Assembly: GCA_905182995.1 (NCBI GenBank)
Contig: CAJJDP010000048.1
Coordinates: forward strand, 124,001-188,000
DNA: 64,000 nucleotides
Source of the DNA: Paramecium octaurelia
Lineage: Eukaryota > Ciliophora > Oligohymenophorea > Peniculida > Parameciidae
Direction: 5' to 3'
Part shown: positions 27,675 through 40,996 of the stretch, piece after piece
Layout of the letters: every line of letters starts with the position of its first letter
How positions within the stretch are numbered: position 1 is the stretch's first letter
Notes under the pieces: model-generated
Told to the model about the DNA's origin: nothing
The model's input: only the letters and a program-made list of their open reading frames with translations
Database searches by the model: none
Position numbers and translations under genes: made by a program

Positions 27675-27744
27675 TTTTTAATTGTTCTTTCATTGTTATA
27701 TGAATGAGAATCCATTTAATTAATATATTATTCTAAAAACGATA
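27675..27744. promoter_or_regulatory. 70-bp divergent intergenic region
   Basis: The whole gap between the start codons of the P4-ATPase (-) and the secreted protein (+). It must hold both promoters and both 5' leaders. It is AT-rich; no specific box is recognised. Confidence 0.5.
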
Positions 27745-28363
27745 ATGAGAATACTAGTTATCGCAGTATTAGCCCTCTCAGTGATGGCTGCTCAAAAGAA
27801 GAGAAAGTACTTTATAAACCATACCTAATCTAGAGCAACACCAAATCTAATTCATATTGACAACAAGGCATATTAATAATCACATGCATAAATTGAATAT
27901 GATGTCGATTCATTTACTAGTCCCAGAACTCAATAACTCAAGACAGCCTAGAAAAAATAAGACAGCAGCTTAAAAAGAGCCATCCAACACAGTCAATAAC
28001 AAACTGGATTTGTTCAAATCCAACAAGAAACAGATTAATTCATTCTCATGAATCAAGATGAAGATGTAAATATTCTCATGTATTTAGCTTTCTTCTGAAT
28101 TAATGACCGAATAACAAGTTCAATAGGCTTTATTAACAGCTGAAGACTTCAACAACGTCCCCAACATTGAGATGCAAGCAGAATCAAACTACTAAGCCCC
28201 AGATGTAGCCTAAGATGATGTCAATGAATCCTATTATATTCCTGTTGTTACAGAAGGAGATGGCACATTAGAGGAAGTATAGAACTCCGATGAAGAGCCC
28301 CAATAAAACCCAGATATTGAGATGCCTTCTTTGGATGAAGCATCACCATCATTCCTCCAATGA
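27745..28363 (+). CDS. Small secreted Gln-rich acidic protein, 198 aa
   Basis: Exons 27745-28065 and 28088-28363, with a 22-nt intron. N-terminal signal peptide MRILVIAVLALSVMA is followed by a basic patch (QKKRKYF), a Gln/Ser-rich middle and an acidic C-terminal half (many Asp/Glu) without Cys. No family recognised. Composition is compatible with a secretory granule (trichocyst-associated) or lumenal protein, but that is inference. It shares a 70-bp divergent promoter region with the flippase gene. Confidence 0.8.
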
Positions 28364-29325
28364 AAAATATTAACATCCAAAATATATCCACATCATACAC
28401 ATTATTTCATATATTTCTAAATATAGAGCCTCTTTAATTCCTGCATGTTTTTTATATTGTTAAATAAATTCATTTTATAATTATAATTTTAATTTATGAA
28501 TAGCAAATCTTTTCTATGATTATTAATGTTAAATTCTTCAATCTCTGAATCTATTGTTCGGCAGTAGCACCAATGCTGAATCTCAAAAAAATAGCCGTTA
28601 TTACTTTTAATACGTATCTTTCAATAATAAAAATCTAATGATTCTGCTTAAATTCTATTATAATATGACTTAAAACCAAAGGAGAAACACATATTCAGCC
28701 AAAATTCTTTTTTACTTTGTTAATTTAATCAAAATATTTACATCATATTTTGAATAATAATACATATTTATTACCTATAAATAATTAAGAAAAAATCTAA
28801 TATAAAAAATCATATTCTATTACCTATGCTTTTGTAATATCTTTAAGATATAATAATATAGTTTAACCATATAACGCTGTTTGGAAATCCGAAAAAAAAA
28901 TTGATAAACCAAAACTTAGTTTTGTATTAACTATTGTCTATGAATACATTAAAAGTGATAATTAATAATTTCTATTAAATAAGACCAAAATTTCAACATT
29001 TATGAATAAAGTTGTATCTCGAGAATGTTTAACAGTCTTGTCAAAATTATGATAAATTATGAAAAATCCTGAGAGCTTTACATTCAAGTTAAGACAATCT
29101 AAATATGTATTAGGTAATGATTATATAAAAATCCAATAAAAATGATAATTTCAATTTAAAATTCCTGATAATAATTAATATAATTTATTTTATTAGACGT
29201 AGTATTAAAGATAAATTTAATATCATTTTTTATTGTTTAGTATTGTAGTGATTTTTGCGTTTATTCGCTTGCTTTAAATTTTGAATAAGTTGTTATTGTA
29301 AGATTTAATAATAATAAATTGAGAA
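28364..29325. other. Intergenic, 962 bp
   Basis: Very AT-rich. I see no ORF with coding character in either strand, no RNA gene and no repeat. It is one of the longest non-coding stretches in the window. Confidence 0.4.
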
Positions 29326-30762
29326 ATGAATTAGGATTAAAAATCGTTCTTTGATTTCACATCACCCTTTGAGTTGAAAAGACCCATCGAAATATTTTCA
29401 AAATCCTTAAAGGATCAATTCTACGTGCTCAAAAATGAGAAGTTCAAGCTAAAGACTCTAGTACTACAACGAAATTACTTGATCAAATTTAGTTCTAAGG
29501 TAGAATCTATTTTAATATTTTTTAGAAAACAACTCAAAAGTATTACAATATTACGAATGCCTTGCTTGAATACGTGAACCATCCTCAAATGGGAAAGGGA
29601 ATTTCAATAACGAAAAACGGAGCAAATTTCACATTTTATGGGATTGCTGACCATTGGTACTCCAACATGAAAAAGTGGTGTGTGTAACCAAACTTTTAGA
29701 AGGAGTACTGCATGATTAAACTAGTTGGAAAGGGTAGTTTCGGGAAGGTATGAAGAAAACTGATCATTTTAGGTTTATAAAATTTAAAGTTTACGAGATA
29801 AAAAAGAGTTTGCAGTGAAGCTATTTGATAAAACCACTTTCAAGCCCCAGGATAGACAAGCATTGCTTAAGGAAATTGAATTAATGAGGATAATGAAACA
29901 TGAAAATGTAGTTTCAATTCTTGAAACCTATGAAAACGAACAATATATATTCTTAGTCCAAGAGCTATTCAATGGAGGAGAGCTTCATTAAGAATTGAAG
30001 AAAACTAGAACATTTTCTGAGTACGGAGCTTTCATAGTGATTCAATAAGTGATAGAAGCCTTGAATTATATACATTCTCATGGGATAATTCATAGAGACA
30101 TAAAGCCTGAAAACATCATTTTGAAAGAGCAAGGAATGATAGAATAGGTGGTATTAGCTGATTTTGGGTTGGCTGATTACTTCAGAAAGGATTGCAAGTA
30201 CATGTTTACAAGATGCGGTACTCCTGGATTTGTGGCACCAGAATTATTACAAGATAAAATTTATGATTATAAAGTTGATATATATAGTTGTGGAATACTG
30301 TTCTACTACTTGTTAGTAGGCAAAGGACCATTCGATTCAAATAATTATGATTAGACAGTTATGGCAAATTTTAATGGATGGGTAGATTTAACTAAATTTC
30401 AATTTTCTATTGAATGTCTTGAATTATTAAGAGGAATGTTGGATCCAAACCCTATCAAAAGATATTCCATCGATCAAATTAAATAAAGTTCATTCTTTAG
30501 AAAACATATTACAGTTTTCTAACAATATGGAAGTTAGAGTAGTTTGGGCAGTATTCCTTCTCAAGGGGACTCCCTAACAACTTCACCTTTATAAAGTCCA
30601 AAATTAGAGCTTAAATCCCCTAAAGACCAAAAGAGTAGATTTGTATAATCGTGTGTCTCTCCTTTGCAATCGCCATCTAGAATAAACGCTGTTAGTTTAT
30701 CTCCTCTCTAAGGTCCATTTGGGAAACCCCAAAATTTACAAAGAATACCTATCCAAATTTGA
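29326..30762 (+). CDS. PH domain + CAMK-like Ser/Thr kinase, copy 1 (461 aa)
   Basis: Exons 29326-29499, 29526-29747 and 29773-30762 (introns 26 and 25 nt). Residues about 25-120 form a PH-like domain closing with the family's Trp-containing helix ([12 protein letters not shown]). It leads directly into a kinase domain: [16 protein letters not shown] (ATP Lys), [30 protein letters not shown]. The C-terminal 90 residues are Ser/Pro/Gln-rich with SPLQSP-like sites. There are no EF-hands, so it is not a calcium-dependent kinase of CDPK type. All catalytic residues are intact, so an active kinase recruited by phosphoinositide or protein binding is likely (inference). First of three tandem paralogues with shared domain order and a shared intron inside or next to the glycine loop. 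Confidence 0.92.
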
Positions 30763-31020
30763 ATTAATGATAATATCGAGTTATAAATACCATTATAAAA
30801 TATCGTTTGTCATCAAGTTATCTAATTTTATACTTTTTTTGTTTATTTTGCGATTTGCATTATAAATATAATTACAAAGCCTATTTGTAATAAAGTGGTA
30901 AAAATAAAATATATATCCATATGGACAAAAATTTTATCAAGTATTATTAACCTTTGAAGATATTACAATAACTTCTTATATAAATTTAGAATTTTTGATT
31001 AGGGTATTTTGATTAATATT
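30763..31020. other. Intergenic, 258 bp, between kinase copies 1 and 2
   Basis: AT-rich spacer with no recognised feature. It presumably holds the terminator of copy 1 and the promoter of copy 2. Confidence 0.4.
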
Positions 31021-32494
31021 ATGAACATAAAGAAGTAAGTGAACTCAACTTCTTTCTTCGACATATCAAAAGGCTCTTTATGGCAGAATACAACGGCTTC
31101 CCGCAATATCAATGAGTCAATTTAAGAAAATTTTTACATTTACTCAGCCAAACGCAATAGCTATAAGGTAAAGACATTGTACTTGTAAAATCATTTCATT
31201 TTTAAAAGAAAAAAGAATGTAATAATACTTCATGCTATTCTCAGGGTTAATATCAAATCGCAGATATTCTCAATGCAACGATTTGTGAAATTGAACAAGC
31301 TAATTACGGTGCTGGAATCAGAATCACTAAGGCAAGTCAGGTCATTGAATTATATGGTATGACAATAGTCTGGCTTGAATAATTAAGATTTTATTGCATT
31401 CAACAAGATTTCGCTAACAAGTATAGTATCCATAAGTTACTGGGAAAAGGTACATTTAGTAAAGTATCAAACTATTTAAGAAATCTTAGGTGTTCAAAAT
31501 AAAATCAAGAATTACCCAAAGAGACTTTGCTGCCAAAGTATTTGACAAGAAAACAATAATTAACCATCAAGATTACCTATTGATAACAAAGGAACTTCAA
31601 ATAATCAGAAGTCTTAATCACCCAGGAATCACCAAATTTTTTGAAACATATGAAAGTGATGAACAGATTATTTTAATTTATGAAATGGTGGAGTAAGGGG
31701 AATTATACACTTTTATAAAGGAAAGGCATCTTTCGGAAGAAGAATCCTTATTAATAATAAAATAAGTGTTATAAGCGCTCCTTTATATTCACTCTAAAGG
31801 AATTTTACACAGAGACTTAAAGCCATCCAACCTTCTGTTAAGAGACAGAAACACGTTATCAATAGCCATAGCAGATTTTGGATTGGCAGATTTCTATAGG
31901 GTCGATGGAAAATACATTTACACTAGATGTGGAACTCCAGGATATGTTGCTCCGGAAATATTACAAGACAAGATATATGATTACAAGATAGATGTTTATA
32001 GTGCGGGTGTCATTCTTTTTATGATGTTGAGTGGTGGCAAATCTCCTTTCAATAGTACAGATCCAGAGGAGAAACTATTCCAAAATTATAAAAGTTTAAT
32101 AGATTATTCTTTGGTTTCGAATGCCTCTGAAGCAGCATATAATCTATTATAGAACATGCTTGAGCCTGATAATATTAAAAGGATATCAGTAAGAGCAGCT
32201 TTGAATCATCAGGTCTTTCGAAATCACAGAGCCAACAAATGCACTATTATTATCAAAAAAACTCCTAAAAGCATTGATAAAATATCCACTCCAAGACTCA
32301 TAATAAATCCAAATAACAATTTAGATAAGTACTTGCAATTGTCACCTAAGTTATAAAATTTGTCATCCAAACCCATTAACAATATGAAGTAAGAGGCTAT
32401 TAGAAGAGGATTTTAAAAAATGCAAACCTTCTCTCATAGGTCTCCCTAATTATCCCCTGTACAATCTTCAACAAAACTCGAACAATTCTCTTGA
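31021..32494 (+). CDS. PH domain + CAMK-like Ser/Thr kinase, copy 2 (473 aa)
   Basis: Exons 31021-31218, 31245-31463 and 31490-32494 (introns 26 and 26 nt). The PH-like domain has the same closing helix (TIVWLEQLRFYCIQ) as copy 1. The kinase has GKGTFSKV, FAAKVFDK, HRDLKPSNLLL, IADFGLADFY and TRCGTPGYVAPE. HRDLKPSN replaces the usual KPEN, but the Asp and Asn are kept, so it should be active. The C-terminus is Ser/Pro/Lys-rich and differs from copies 1 and 3. It lies only 34 bp upstream of copy 3. Intron positions match copy 1, supporting origin by tandem duplication. Confidence 0.92.
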
Positions 32495-32528
32495 TAAATG
32501 TTGTATTAATTTATATAATTTAATTCAT

Positions 32529-33924
<1,396 letters not shown>

Positions 33925-34683
33925 GTACTTTTTTAAATGATAATATTGTTATATTTTAGAATTGCACTATCTTTTGTAAACTACATTATACAAGGCTTCT
34001 ATTTTCTTATTTCAATCATTTAATATTATTTAAATAATAATATAACATAAAATGTTTAAGAATTGTACTTTCATTAAAGATAATTAATATTTTTATATAT
34101 CAAATAAGAATTTCTTTGGTTCAATTCCAGTAGTTTTTAAGTACAAGCATTTGATTTCTCATTTGCTTTAATTAATCATATTGGAGGATACTTAATAAAT
34201 TAAAAGTTTCTATTTGAGATTTTGGAATATTCTATTATTATCTCTTCACTTTTAATTAATATATTAAAAATTAAATCTTCATTAAAATAATTTGAGTGAT
34301 AGGAGGAATGTTTTACTTAAAATAAAGTATATCTTTTAAATTTATTTAATATATATTACAATTATATATTGTTATGCGCAAGGGTAATAGTTTAGTGTTA
34401 TAGACACAGACTTTTGTACCTTTAGAAATTTATATATCATTAATTGAGGACATTAATAAATCTCTATACATTCTAAAAGCATAAGAATTATCAAGAAAAT
34501 AGTAATTAATGTAGTTGAAGAACTTTTGTATTATAAAATAGAATATTTAGAGAAGCTTAGTTATAATCGAAATTTAAGGCTTTTGTTCATTTTAAATCAT
34601 CAAGCTCAAGAACATGAGCATTTTTTACTAAAAGATAGATAGGTAAACAATTAATGAATAAATGTAAATCTCTTTATAATTCA
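33925..34683. other. Intergenic, 759 bp, with an ambiguous small ORF
   Basis: A frame from ATG 34374 (MRKGNSLVLQTQTFVPLEIY...) and an overlapping TGA-terminated frame ending at 34657 both look weakly coding. No intron of normal size joins them, so I do not call a gene. The rest is featureless AT-rich sequence. Confidence 0.35.
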
Positions 34684-35282
34684 TCATAATTCGTCTGTAA
34701 CAACTTCAGCACTGCAAGTGGCAAATACGACTTTAGATTTAGGCTATCCACTTTATGATCCTTAGTTTTCAATCTTTTTTACCAATTCCATATTTTCTAT
34801 GACTTTTCCAAAGACAACGTGTTTTCCATTTAACTAAAAGAATATATAAAAGTTTATACCCAATGAGTATCAGCAGTTGTAATAAAGAATTGACTTCCAT
34901 TGGTATTTGGTCCTGCGTTTGCCATTGAAATACATCCGATTTCATGTTTCAAAGTAAAGTTTTCATCATTGAATTTGTTTCCATAGATTGATTCTCCACC
35001 AGTACCATTACCATTTGTAAAATCACCTCCTTAGATCATGAAATTTGGGATGATTCTATGGAATGGTGATCCTGCATAGCTCTTGCCTTACTTTTCACCT
35101 GTACAAAGAGCTCTGAAATTTTCTACAGTCTTTGGTACAACTTTTCCAAACAAACCCAAAGTGATTTCTCCTTCATTCTTGCCATCAATTGTTACTCCAA
35201 TCTTGACTTTATGTGTGACGGTCTGCTTTGATAATTGAGATAAAACACTAAAAGACAATAAACAAAGAATAATGATTTTCAT
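34684..35282 (-). CDS. Secretory-pathway cyclophilin (PPIase), 190 aa
   Basis: Exons 35282-34860 and 34833-34684 (26-nt intron). A signal peptide ([15 protein letters not shown]) precedes a full cyclophilin domain: [40 protein letters not shown], the active-site FHRIIP Arg, [29 protein letters not shown]. It ends in TDEL, which resembles the KDEL/HDEL ER-retrieval signal. It probably catalyses prolyl isomerisation of secretory proteins in the ER lumen, as cyclophilin B does. Length and all active-site residues are normal. Confidence 0.95.
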
Positions 35283-36034
35283 GATTATTTATATTATTGA
35301 ATTCTTAAAACTTGATTCTTGCATTAAAATCATATATCTTCAATATATATTTCTCTTCATAAAATAGAGAAGTCATAAATATCGGATATTGCCTATGGGA
35401 ATCAGTCTAATTACATAATGGGAGCCAGTATAAAACTATCAAAGATAAAATAAGGTTTAATTAGAATCATTAAAGACAGGTTTGACAATAGCATTAAGAT
35501 AAACTATAAAATATTTATCATAATTTGAACGATCTCAAAAAAGAACATAGATATAAATTAAATATCACTAGGAATTATGCTAAGCTTAGTGTGCTTGAAA
35601 ATTAGAATTTTTGTAGTCTTCCTTCCTTTAAATCGAGAATTTCTTAAAACAAATATTACATTTTTAATTTGTATAGAATATTAGTTTAATAATTTGCATA
35701 AATATCTAGATTTCATTCCTTAAATATGAATTCAATATGATATTAAAATCTTTGAGTTCTTCATTGTTAGTAAAAAATTGAGGTTAACATAATAACATCA
35801 AATCATCTTGATTAAGTTAAATATTTCTCAAATATGATATTATCATTGCATTGAAGTATAACATGAATAGTTCTACATTAAAAAAATATTAAATGACATA
35901 ACTAATATTAGCATTAAACTAAGATTGTGAATTTTACAATACCAAAAACAATATTAGGTTTAAAAAAATAGTTAAGTTTGATTAAGTTCTTGAGAAAGTT
36001 CTTTATAATAATAATTATTATAAATATTTGTTTA
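35283..36034. other. Intergenic, 752 bp (divergent)
   Basis: Between the cyclophilin (-) and the next (+) gene. AT-rich, no coding character or repeat seen. Confidence 0.4.
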
Positions 36035-36916
36035 ATGTTTGAAGAAAATATAAAAATTTGGGGTCCTTTTGGAGAATTAGCTTTAACGTGGTGCGAAGCG
36101 TTTATGGATGATAATGATTATGTAGTATTGATGATCTACTTATAAAAAAGAAAATGGATAATGACAGATTCTGATCTTTAAGCTGTGATTAAAGAATATG
36201 ACAGAATGGGATTAGCTGACATGAGACAAGCAGCAATGTACTTATAAAATTGACTATATTATAGGAATTTGTAAAATGTTGGCATTGTGAAGTTGGACGA
36301 AAGAAAACAGAACAATTTCTAAAGAGACAATCATTTTTAAAATATGCAAATAAACAAAGAATTTGTAGATTGTTTGGAAAGATAATGTAGAATTTTGGAG
36401 GATAAGTGTAAATATGAAAAGTAGGAAGTTGAAAAATAAGAAAAGAACTAAACTAGTAAGTATTGTAGTATCTGCAATTAATAATATTCATTGAATGATA
36501 TCCATTTGTATTTACTGAAGAGATGTAAAAAATATGGCTGTGAATAAGGAACATTAATAGATTCATAAATGGATGAATTGAGAAAAAAAGTATGTTTTAT
36601 GTATTTATAAACATAGCATGTTTAAATTTTAGAATAAATTTTGGAGAGAATAAAACGATTGTTAGAGAATTGCAAATAAGAGCCATTCCCAGCTGAGAAT
36701 GATATTGAGTAATCAAAGTAGATGGTGATAGAAGTGTAATAGAAATGTAAATTATTAATTTAACTAGCATTTTTGGATCCTGAGGTGGAAAAGAAATGGA
36801 ATGAAAACAAATAAGAGCAAATACATTAAATTTTTAAACTACCAATATGTAAAAAGATTAATTCATATGTTCAACGGAAGAAATAATTTTTATCTAATAA
36901 AATGAATATCGAATGA
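36035..36916 (+). CDS. Hypothetical Cys-containing coiled-coil protein, 275 aa
   Basis: Exons 36035-36237, 36265-36589 and 36617-36916, with two 27-nt introns. The first contains in-frame TGA; the second does not, so its removal rests on the better continuation and is less sure. N-terminal part (MFEENIKIWGPFGELALTW...) is predicted alpha-helical. The middle is charged and coiled-coil-like, followed by YCSICNQQYSLNDIH...RCKKYGC, a possible zinc-binding pattern with C-x2-C and C-x4-C. The C-terminus is Lys/Gln-rich. I do not recognise a family. Confidence 0.75.
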
Positions 36917-36968
36917 ATTTAAATATTAAATATCAATCAAGATCGACAATTTATCAGGATGATTTAAA

Positions 36969-37247
36969 ATGAGATAATTTAGATAATTATTTCAAATAAA
37001 ATCATAAAGTTCTTCTCACCCGCCAAGTTACCGTTCAAATTTTGAACCTCCAAAATGTTACAACATCAAAATAGATTTCGATGTATTCGCTTAACCTAAG
37101 AAGTTAAGCCATCATTATATAATAAATTAATAGAAATAATAATAATAATAGTAGTAGTTGGAAAATTTATAATTACCCTTGTTACTCAAATAGGAGAAGC
37201 CAACCCTTGTGAAAAAGAGAAGGAGTCTTAATTTATTTGTAATATGA
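36969..37247 (+). CDS. Small hypothetical basic Gln-run protein, 92 aa
   Basis: Uninterrupted frame starting 52 bp after the preceding gene. It contains HPPSYRSNFEPPKCYNI and IDFDVFAQPKKLSHHY, then a run of eight or so Gln, then a basic end (KKRRSLNLFVI). Proline- and charge-rich composition differs from the flanking non-coding AT-rich DNA, which is the main reason to call it. No family recognised. It could be the 3' part of a longer gene with an unseen intron. Confidence 0.4.
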
Positions 37248-37341
37248 TGAGAAACGATTGAAAAAAATGATTTTAATACAATTATTTGCTATTTTTTTTC
37301 TCTCGTTTTTTGTTTAACTTTAGTAATTTATGTTGAGGTTC

Positions 37342-37589
37342 TCATTCAAAGTCCCTTAGTTTTTCGATCAAATACTCGATCACTAACACCTGTTTATCAA
37401 ACTTTTAACCAGATGATTTTCGTGAGCTTTCTGAATCTGATTATACGTCATTTAAATTGAATTCTTCAAGACTCTCTAAAGAAGGACTTGGTAAAGGTCT
37501 AGAATGATATTATGTTAATACCTTGTTTTTAAGGGAGAGGATGGAGTAAGGCTTAATCTGGTCTGAAAAAATTGTTAATTGCAGTCCAT
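37342..37589 (-). CDS. Small hypothetical Ser/Glu-rich protein, 74 aa
   Basis: Exons 37589-37522 and 37498-37342 with a 23-nt canonical intron (GTATTA...TCTAG). The protein starts MDCNQQFFQTRLSLTPSSP, has a Ser/Pro stretch (PLPSPSLESLEEF), a Ser/Asp stretch, and ends with a helix (DKQVLVIEYLIEKLRDFE). The frame across the intron is clean and the composition is protein-like. No family recognised. Confidence 0.55.
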
Positions 37590-37821
37590 AGTTGAGTGAT
37601 ATTTTATATTTAAAAATATATTTATTAAATTTCAAATTCGATAAAATCACAATTTAAAATTTGTTATTTAATATAGTTTACTAATTAATTTGAAATCTGA
37701 TCATATATTATTACAGCATATGACTTATTTTGGATAATTTGTTAAGTTAATTTATTCAGTTAATCAATTTAATAAACTAACCAAAAACTATGTTTTCTAT
37801 GATGATGAAATATAATAATAA

Positions 37822-40242
37822 TCATAATAATTTATGACTTAATGTTGGCATGGACAACTCAGTTATGGGAGGTGTGATTGTAAAAGTAACTAATCTTTCA
37901 CCTTGAGGAGGAATAAAACTCTTGAAATAGTATCCTCTTTCAGGTTTGGTTAATTTACAACCTCCTTTATTCACTAAGTTGGTTTCAAAGTTCACTTATT
38001 GATTGGATTCATTCTTATAATAGATGTAACCAATTCTAAAAATAGTAAACAATAAATAACCCTAGATTTCCATTGTTATCCATCTTCATTGTGATTCCTG
38101 GCAATACTTCTTCCACCTTATTGTTGGATCTGACTTGATGCATCATGGTTTAAGAAACAAGATTTGGATCTCTGGGAACTTCCTTCAATTACACATATTG
38201 TTCTCCATAAGTACTCAACACAACTGAATGTTCATTCCAAGATGGTACATGCCATTTGATTTTGATATACAAAATGTATTTACCAGGAGTGAAATTCTCA
38301 CCTACTCTGCCAACATGTGTTTCTATGTCTTTATAGAATTTTCCCTCAATGTATTCATATCCATTTTGTAATTCCTTGGCTAACAAGAGTCTAACATAAG
38401 AATATTCATATTTCAATTCAGGTTGAGATCTATATTATCTAGTAGATTCCTAATGAATGGCGAAGAAGTATTCTCCTTCTTTTTTAATTTCGAATTCGAA
38501 ATACACTCCCTTGTTCCTTCTGACACTGAATCTCATAGAGTTATAGATGTAATCAGTTTTGAAATATCCACAGAACACTGAAAAGAAGTATTTAGTGTAA
38601 TCATCCAATGACATAAAAAAGATTCCATCATTTTCTGTTCCTGTGTTTCCAGCTTACTCTCTCAATTCAGGTGTCCACAAATCTGAATCGTCACTCCAAT
38701 CCCCCTTCCATTCTTTACGAGCCCATGGATTTCTTATTTTAAGTAAATGAACTTGTCCTCTTTAAGGATGATTTATAGTCTTAACATTTAAGATAGAGTA
38801 TGCATGTCCTGGTTCTAATCCAATAGCAGAGTAATCAGCATTTTTACTATAAGTACCAGTCACCATAACACACTTTTGCTTAACACAAGTAATGAAATTT
38901 TCTTTGAAACTTGGTTTATTTGTGAGTAAGAGCCAAACTGGACCTCCTGTTATGGTTTTGATGACCTCTCTGGGATCTCCAGCATCAATATTAGTATAGG
39001 ATCCATTTACTTTTGCCCATGATTTTTCAAGCAATGACACCCAAATCTCTTTATCAGCATTTTTTGTAAAGGCAATTTTACCGTTTTTAACTGGTATATT
39101 ATCATCAATAGGGATAACCTTCCACTCTCCATTAATGCACATCTTAACTCCATAAACACCAAATTTGTTTGCTCTCTAAATAGGAAACAGATCCTTAATT
39201 TGATCAGGCCTAAATTAATGATTATACAAATACCATTTGCATGCTATGGAACTTAAGGTTGACATAAAGTAGCAATCACCTAAATCTCCTTGGCAAATAT
39301 CTCTATGGGATATCCATTTATTTAAACCAGCACCACTTTTATCATGTTGAGTATCAATTGAAAAAACCTTCTGTTCTCCTTAAAAAAGTTCTTATAAGCG
39401 TTTCCAACTATTGGCACTGAATTTTGGTCCCAAACTTGATACATTTGGAGGAAAATCAGGGTCTGTAAATACTTCTTATGTTTATTAGCATCTCTTTTAG
39501 AGATCAGCCAATTCTTTAACTCCTGGAATCTTAAAATCAACTCCCATAAAATCTTTAAATCTTTCATCTTCTTCCCTTGTCAATTCTAAACTAATTGTTT
39601 GCTAGGGCTTGGGAATAGTCAAGAAATTTTATGTTTCTAAATTCAATTAATATTCATACTTGATGGAGCTTCCAAAATTATTTAAGGATCGCCTTGGGTA
39701 TTTTCGAAAACTATTTCTTACCATTTTTCAAACAGACTGACGATGGCACTCTCACTAAGTGGATGATCAGGAAATTCCTCTCTGAGCTTTTTGAATTGTG
39801 CATCTGTAATTGCCACGTAAAAAAATTCTAATAAATTTCTGAATTCAGGGTCTTAAAGTTCTTTGTCCTTATTTTTGTCATAGAAATTATACAATCTCTA
39901 TATGGGTACCTTCTTTTCTCTCACTCCCCTGATGATATTCTTCAACAAGGGTAAAGATTCATAAGAATTCGATGATCCAGCTCGCAATGTAAATTCTTCA
40001 TCATCCACTATTTATTAATAGATATCTTCTGTTATCCCTGCAGGACTTTTGAATTTGGTAATCACCTTCAGGTAAAAGTGCTTTATGTCCTCATTAGGGA
40101 TATTTGGATCGAAAACTTACACCAGCTATCTGATCTACTCTAAATTTAAAGTCTGGGTCTTAAATTCATGCAGTAATTCCCTTGGGCTTCGTAGCATAAT
40201 AAATTAAGAAAGAGCTTCTTAAATTAGTGAATCTGAACTCAT
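37822..40242 (-). CDS. Calpain-type cysteine protease, 790 aa
   Basis: Exons 40242-39660, 39636-38061 and 38035-37822 (introns 23 and 25 nt). The N-terminal 200 residues contain an EF-hand-like loop (DKNKDKELQDPEF). The protease core has the full triad: Cys about 316 in GDLGDCYFMSTLS, His about 472 in LEPGHAYSIL, and Asn about 497 in IRNPWARKEWKG. The C-H and H-N spacings (156 and 25) match classical calpains. Beta-sandwich C2-like domains follow, ending in GYYFKSFIPPQGERLVTFTI. Calpains are Ca2+-activated intracellular regulatory proteases. Catalytic residues are intact, so it should be active. The domain order (EF-like N-terminus before the protease) differs from vertebrate calpains, whose EF domain is C-terminal. 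Confidence 0.94.
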
Positions 40243-40996
40243 TTTAGATATTTTATTAAATAATAATTAACATAACATAATTTGGATATGAATTCCAAAA
40301 TTACATTTATGAAATTGCCTTAATTGAAAAATTCGCTTTTCATTAATATACTTGACTTATAATAAAATATTGATTTGTAAATTAATACAAAAATTAAATT
40401 TATTGGTGTTTATGATTAACTTATTAAGAGAAGTAAATTGAAAATATATCAAGTTAATCTTATCATATTTAATTATCTAAATTTGTTGTTAGGCTATCCC
40501 AGCAATCAAACTATTCTGCTTACATTTATATATATTTTTAAGATATTTCTATAATATAGTAATGTAATTGGTTTAAAATAGTCAGAGAGGATTAAATAAA
40601 ATATATATATAAAAACCCTCACATTATACTTAAAATATTCTGTAAAATCTTTATGTAATTATAAATCAATGGATAAATAAATATATCTTTTACAATAGAT
40701 AATTAATTATTTTGAATAATCATAAACAAAGTCATTTTAGATAATTTTAATACATGTTTTTATCAAACATTTAAGAGAATGCAGATTAAGAGTTGGATGG
40801 GGAAATTTGTTAAAAAATGTTGTTAATTAGATGAGTAATTAATATTAATCATATATATTTAATATTATAATTAATAACAGAAAAATTGAATAATTTAGAA
40901 TGCTCAGGATTCAAAATCGCATTAAACATGATAATGCTGAATTGCTGGCTATTATAGATAGATGTGCATGTATGATATTGTTTGAAGTTAGAAATT
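40243..40996. other. Intergenic, 754 bp (divergent)
   Basis: AT-rich. A short frame at 40900-41004 (MLRIQNRIKHDNAELL...) could be an alternative 5' exon of the next gene through a 24-nt GTTAGA...CAG intron, but the start at 40997 gives a more protein-like N-terminus. Confidence 0.4.

Noticed and set aside
34374..34450. tRNA-like stretch (GGGTAATAGTTTAGTGTTATAG)
   Set aside because: D-arm-like only; no matching acceptor stem, anticodon stem or TPsiC arm follows.
34374..34671. Two overlapping protein-like frames
   Set aside because: They cannot be joined by any 20-35 nt GT-AG intron, and one lacks a start codon.
36590..36616. Treating this 27-nt segment as coding
   Set aside because: It is in frame and lacks TGA, so retention is possible, but GTATG...ACATAG matches the intron consensus; kept as an intron with reduced confidence.
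39322..39567. Minus-strand ORF of 81 codons (MKDLKILWELIL...)
   Set aside because: Wrong register over the calpain gene; the calpain frame is continuous here in the Paramecium code.
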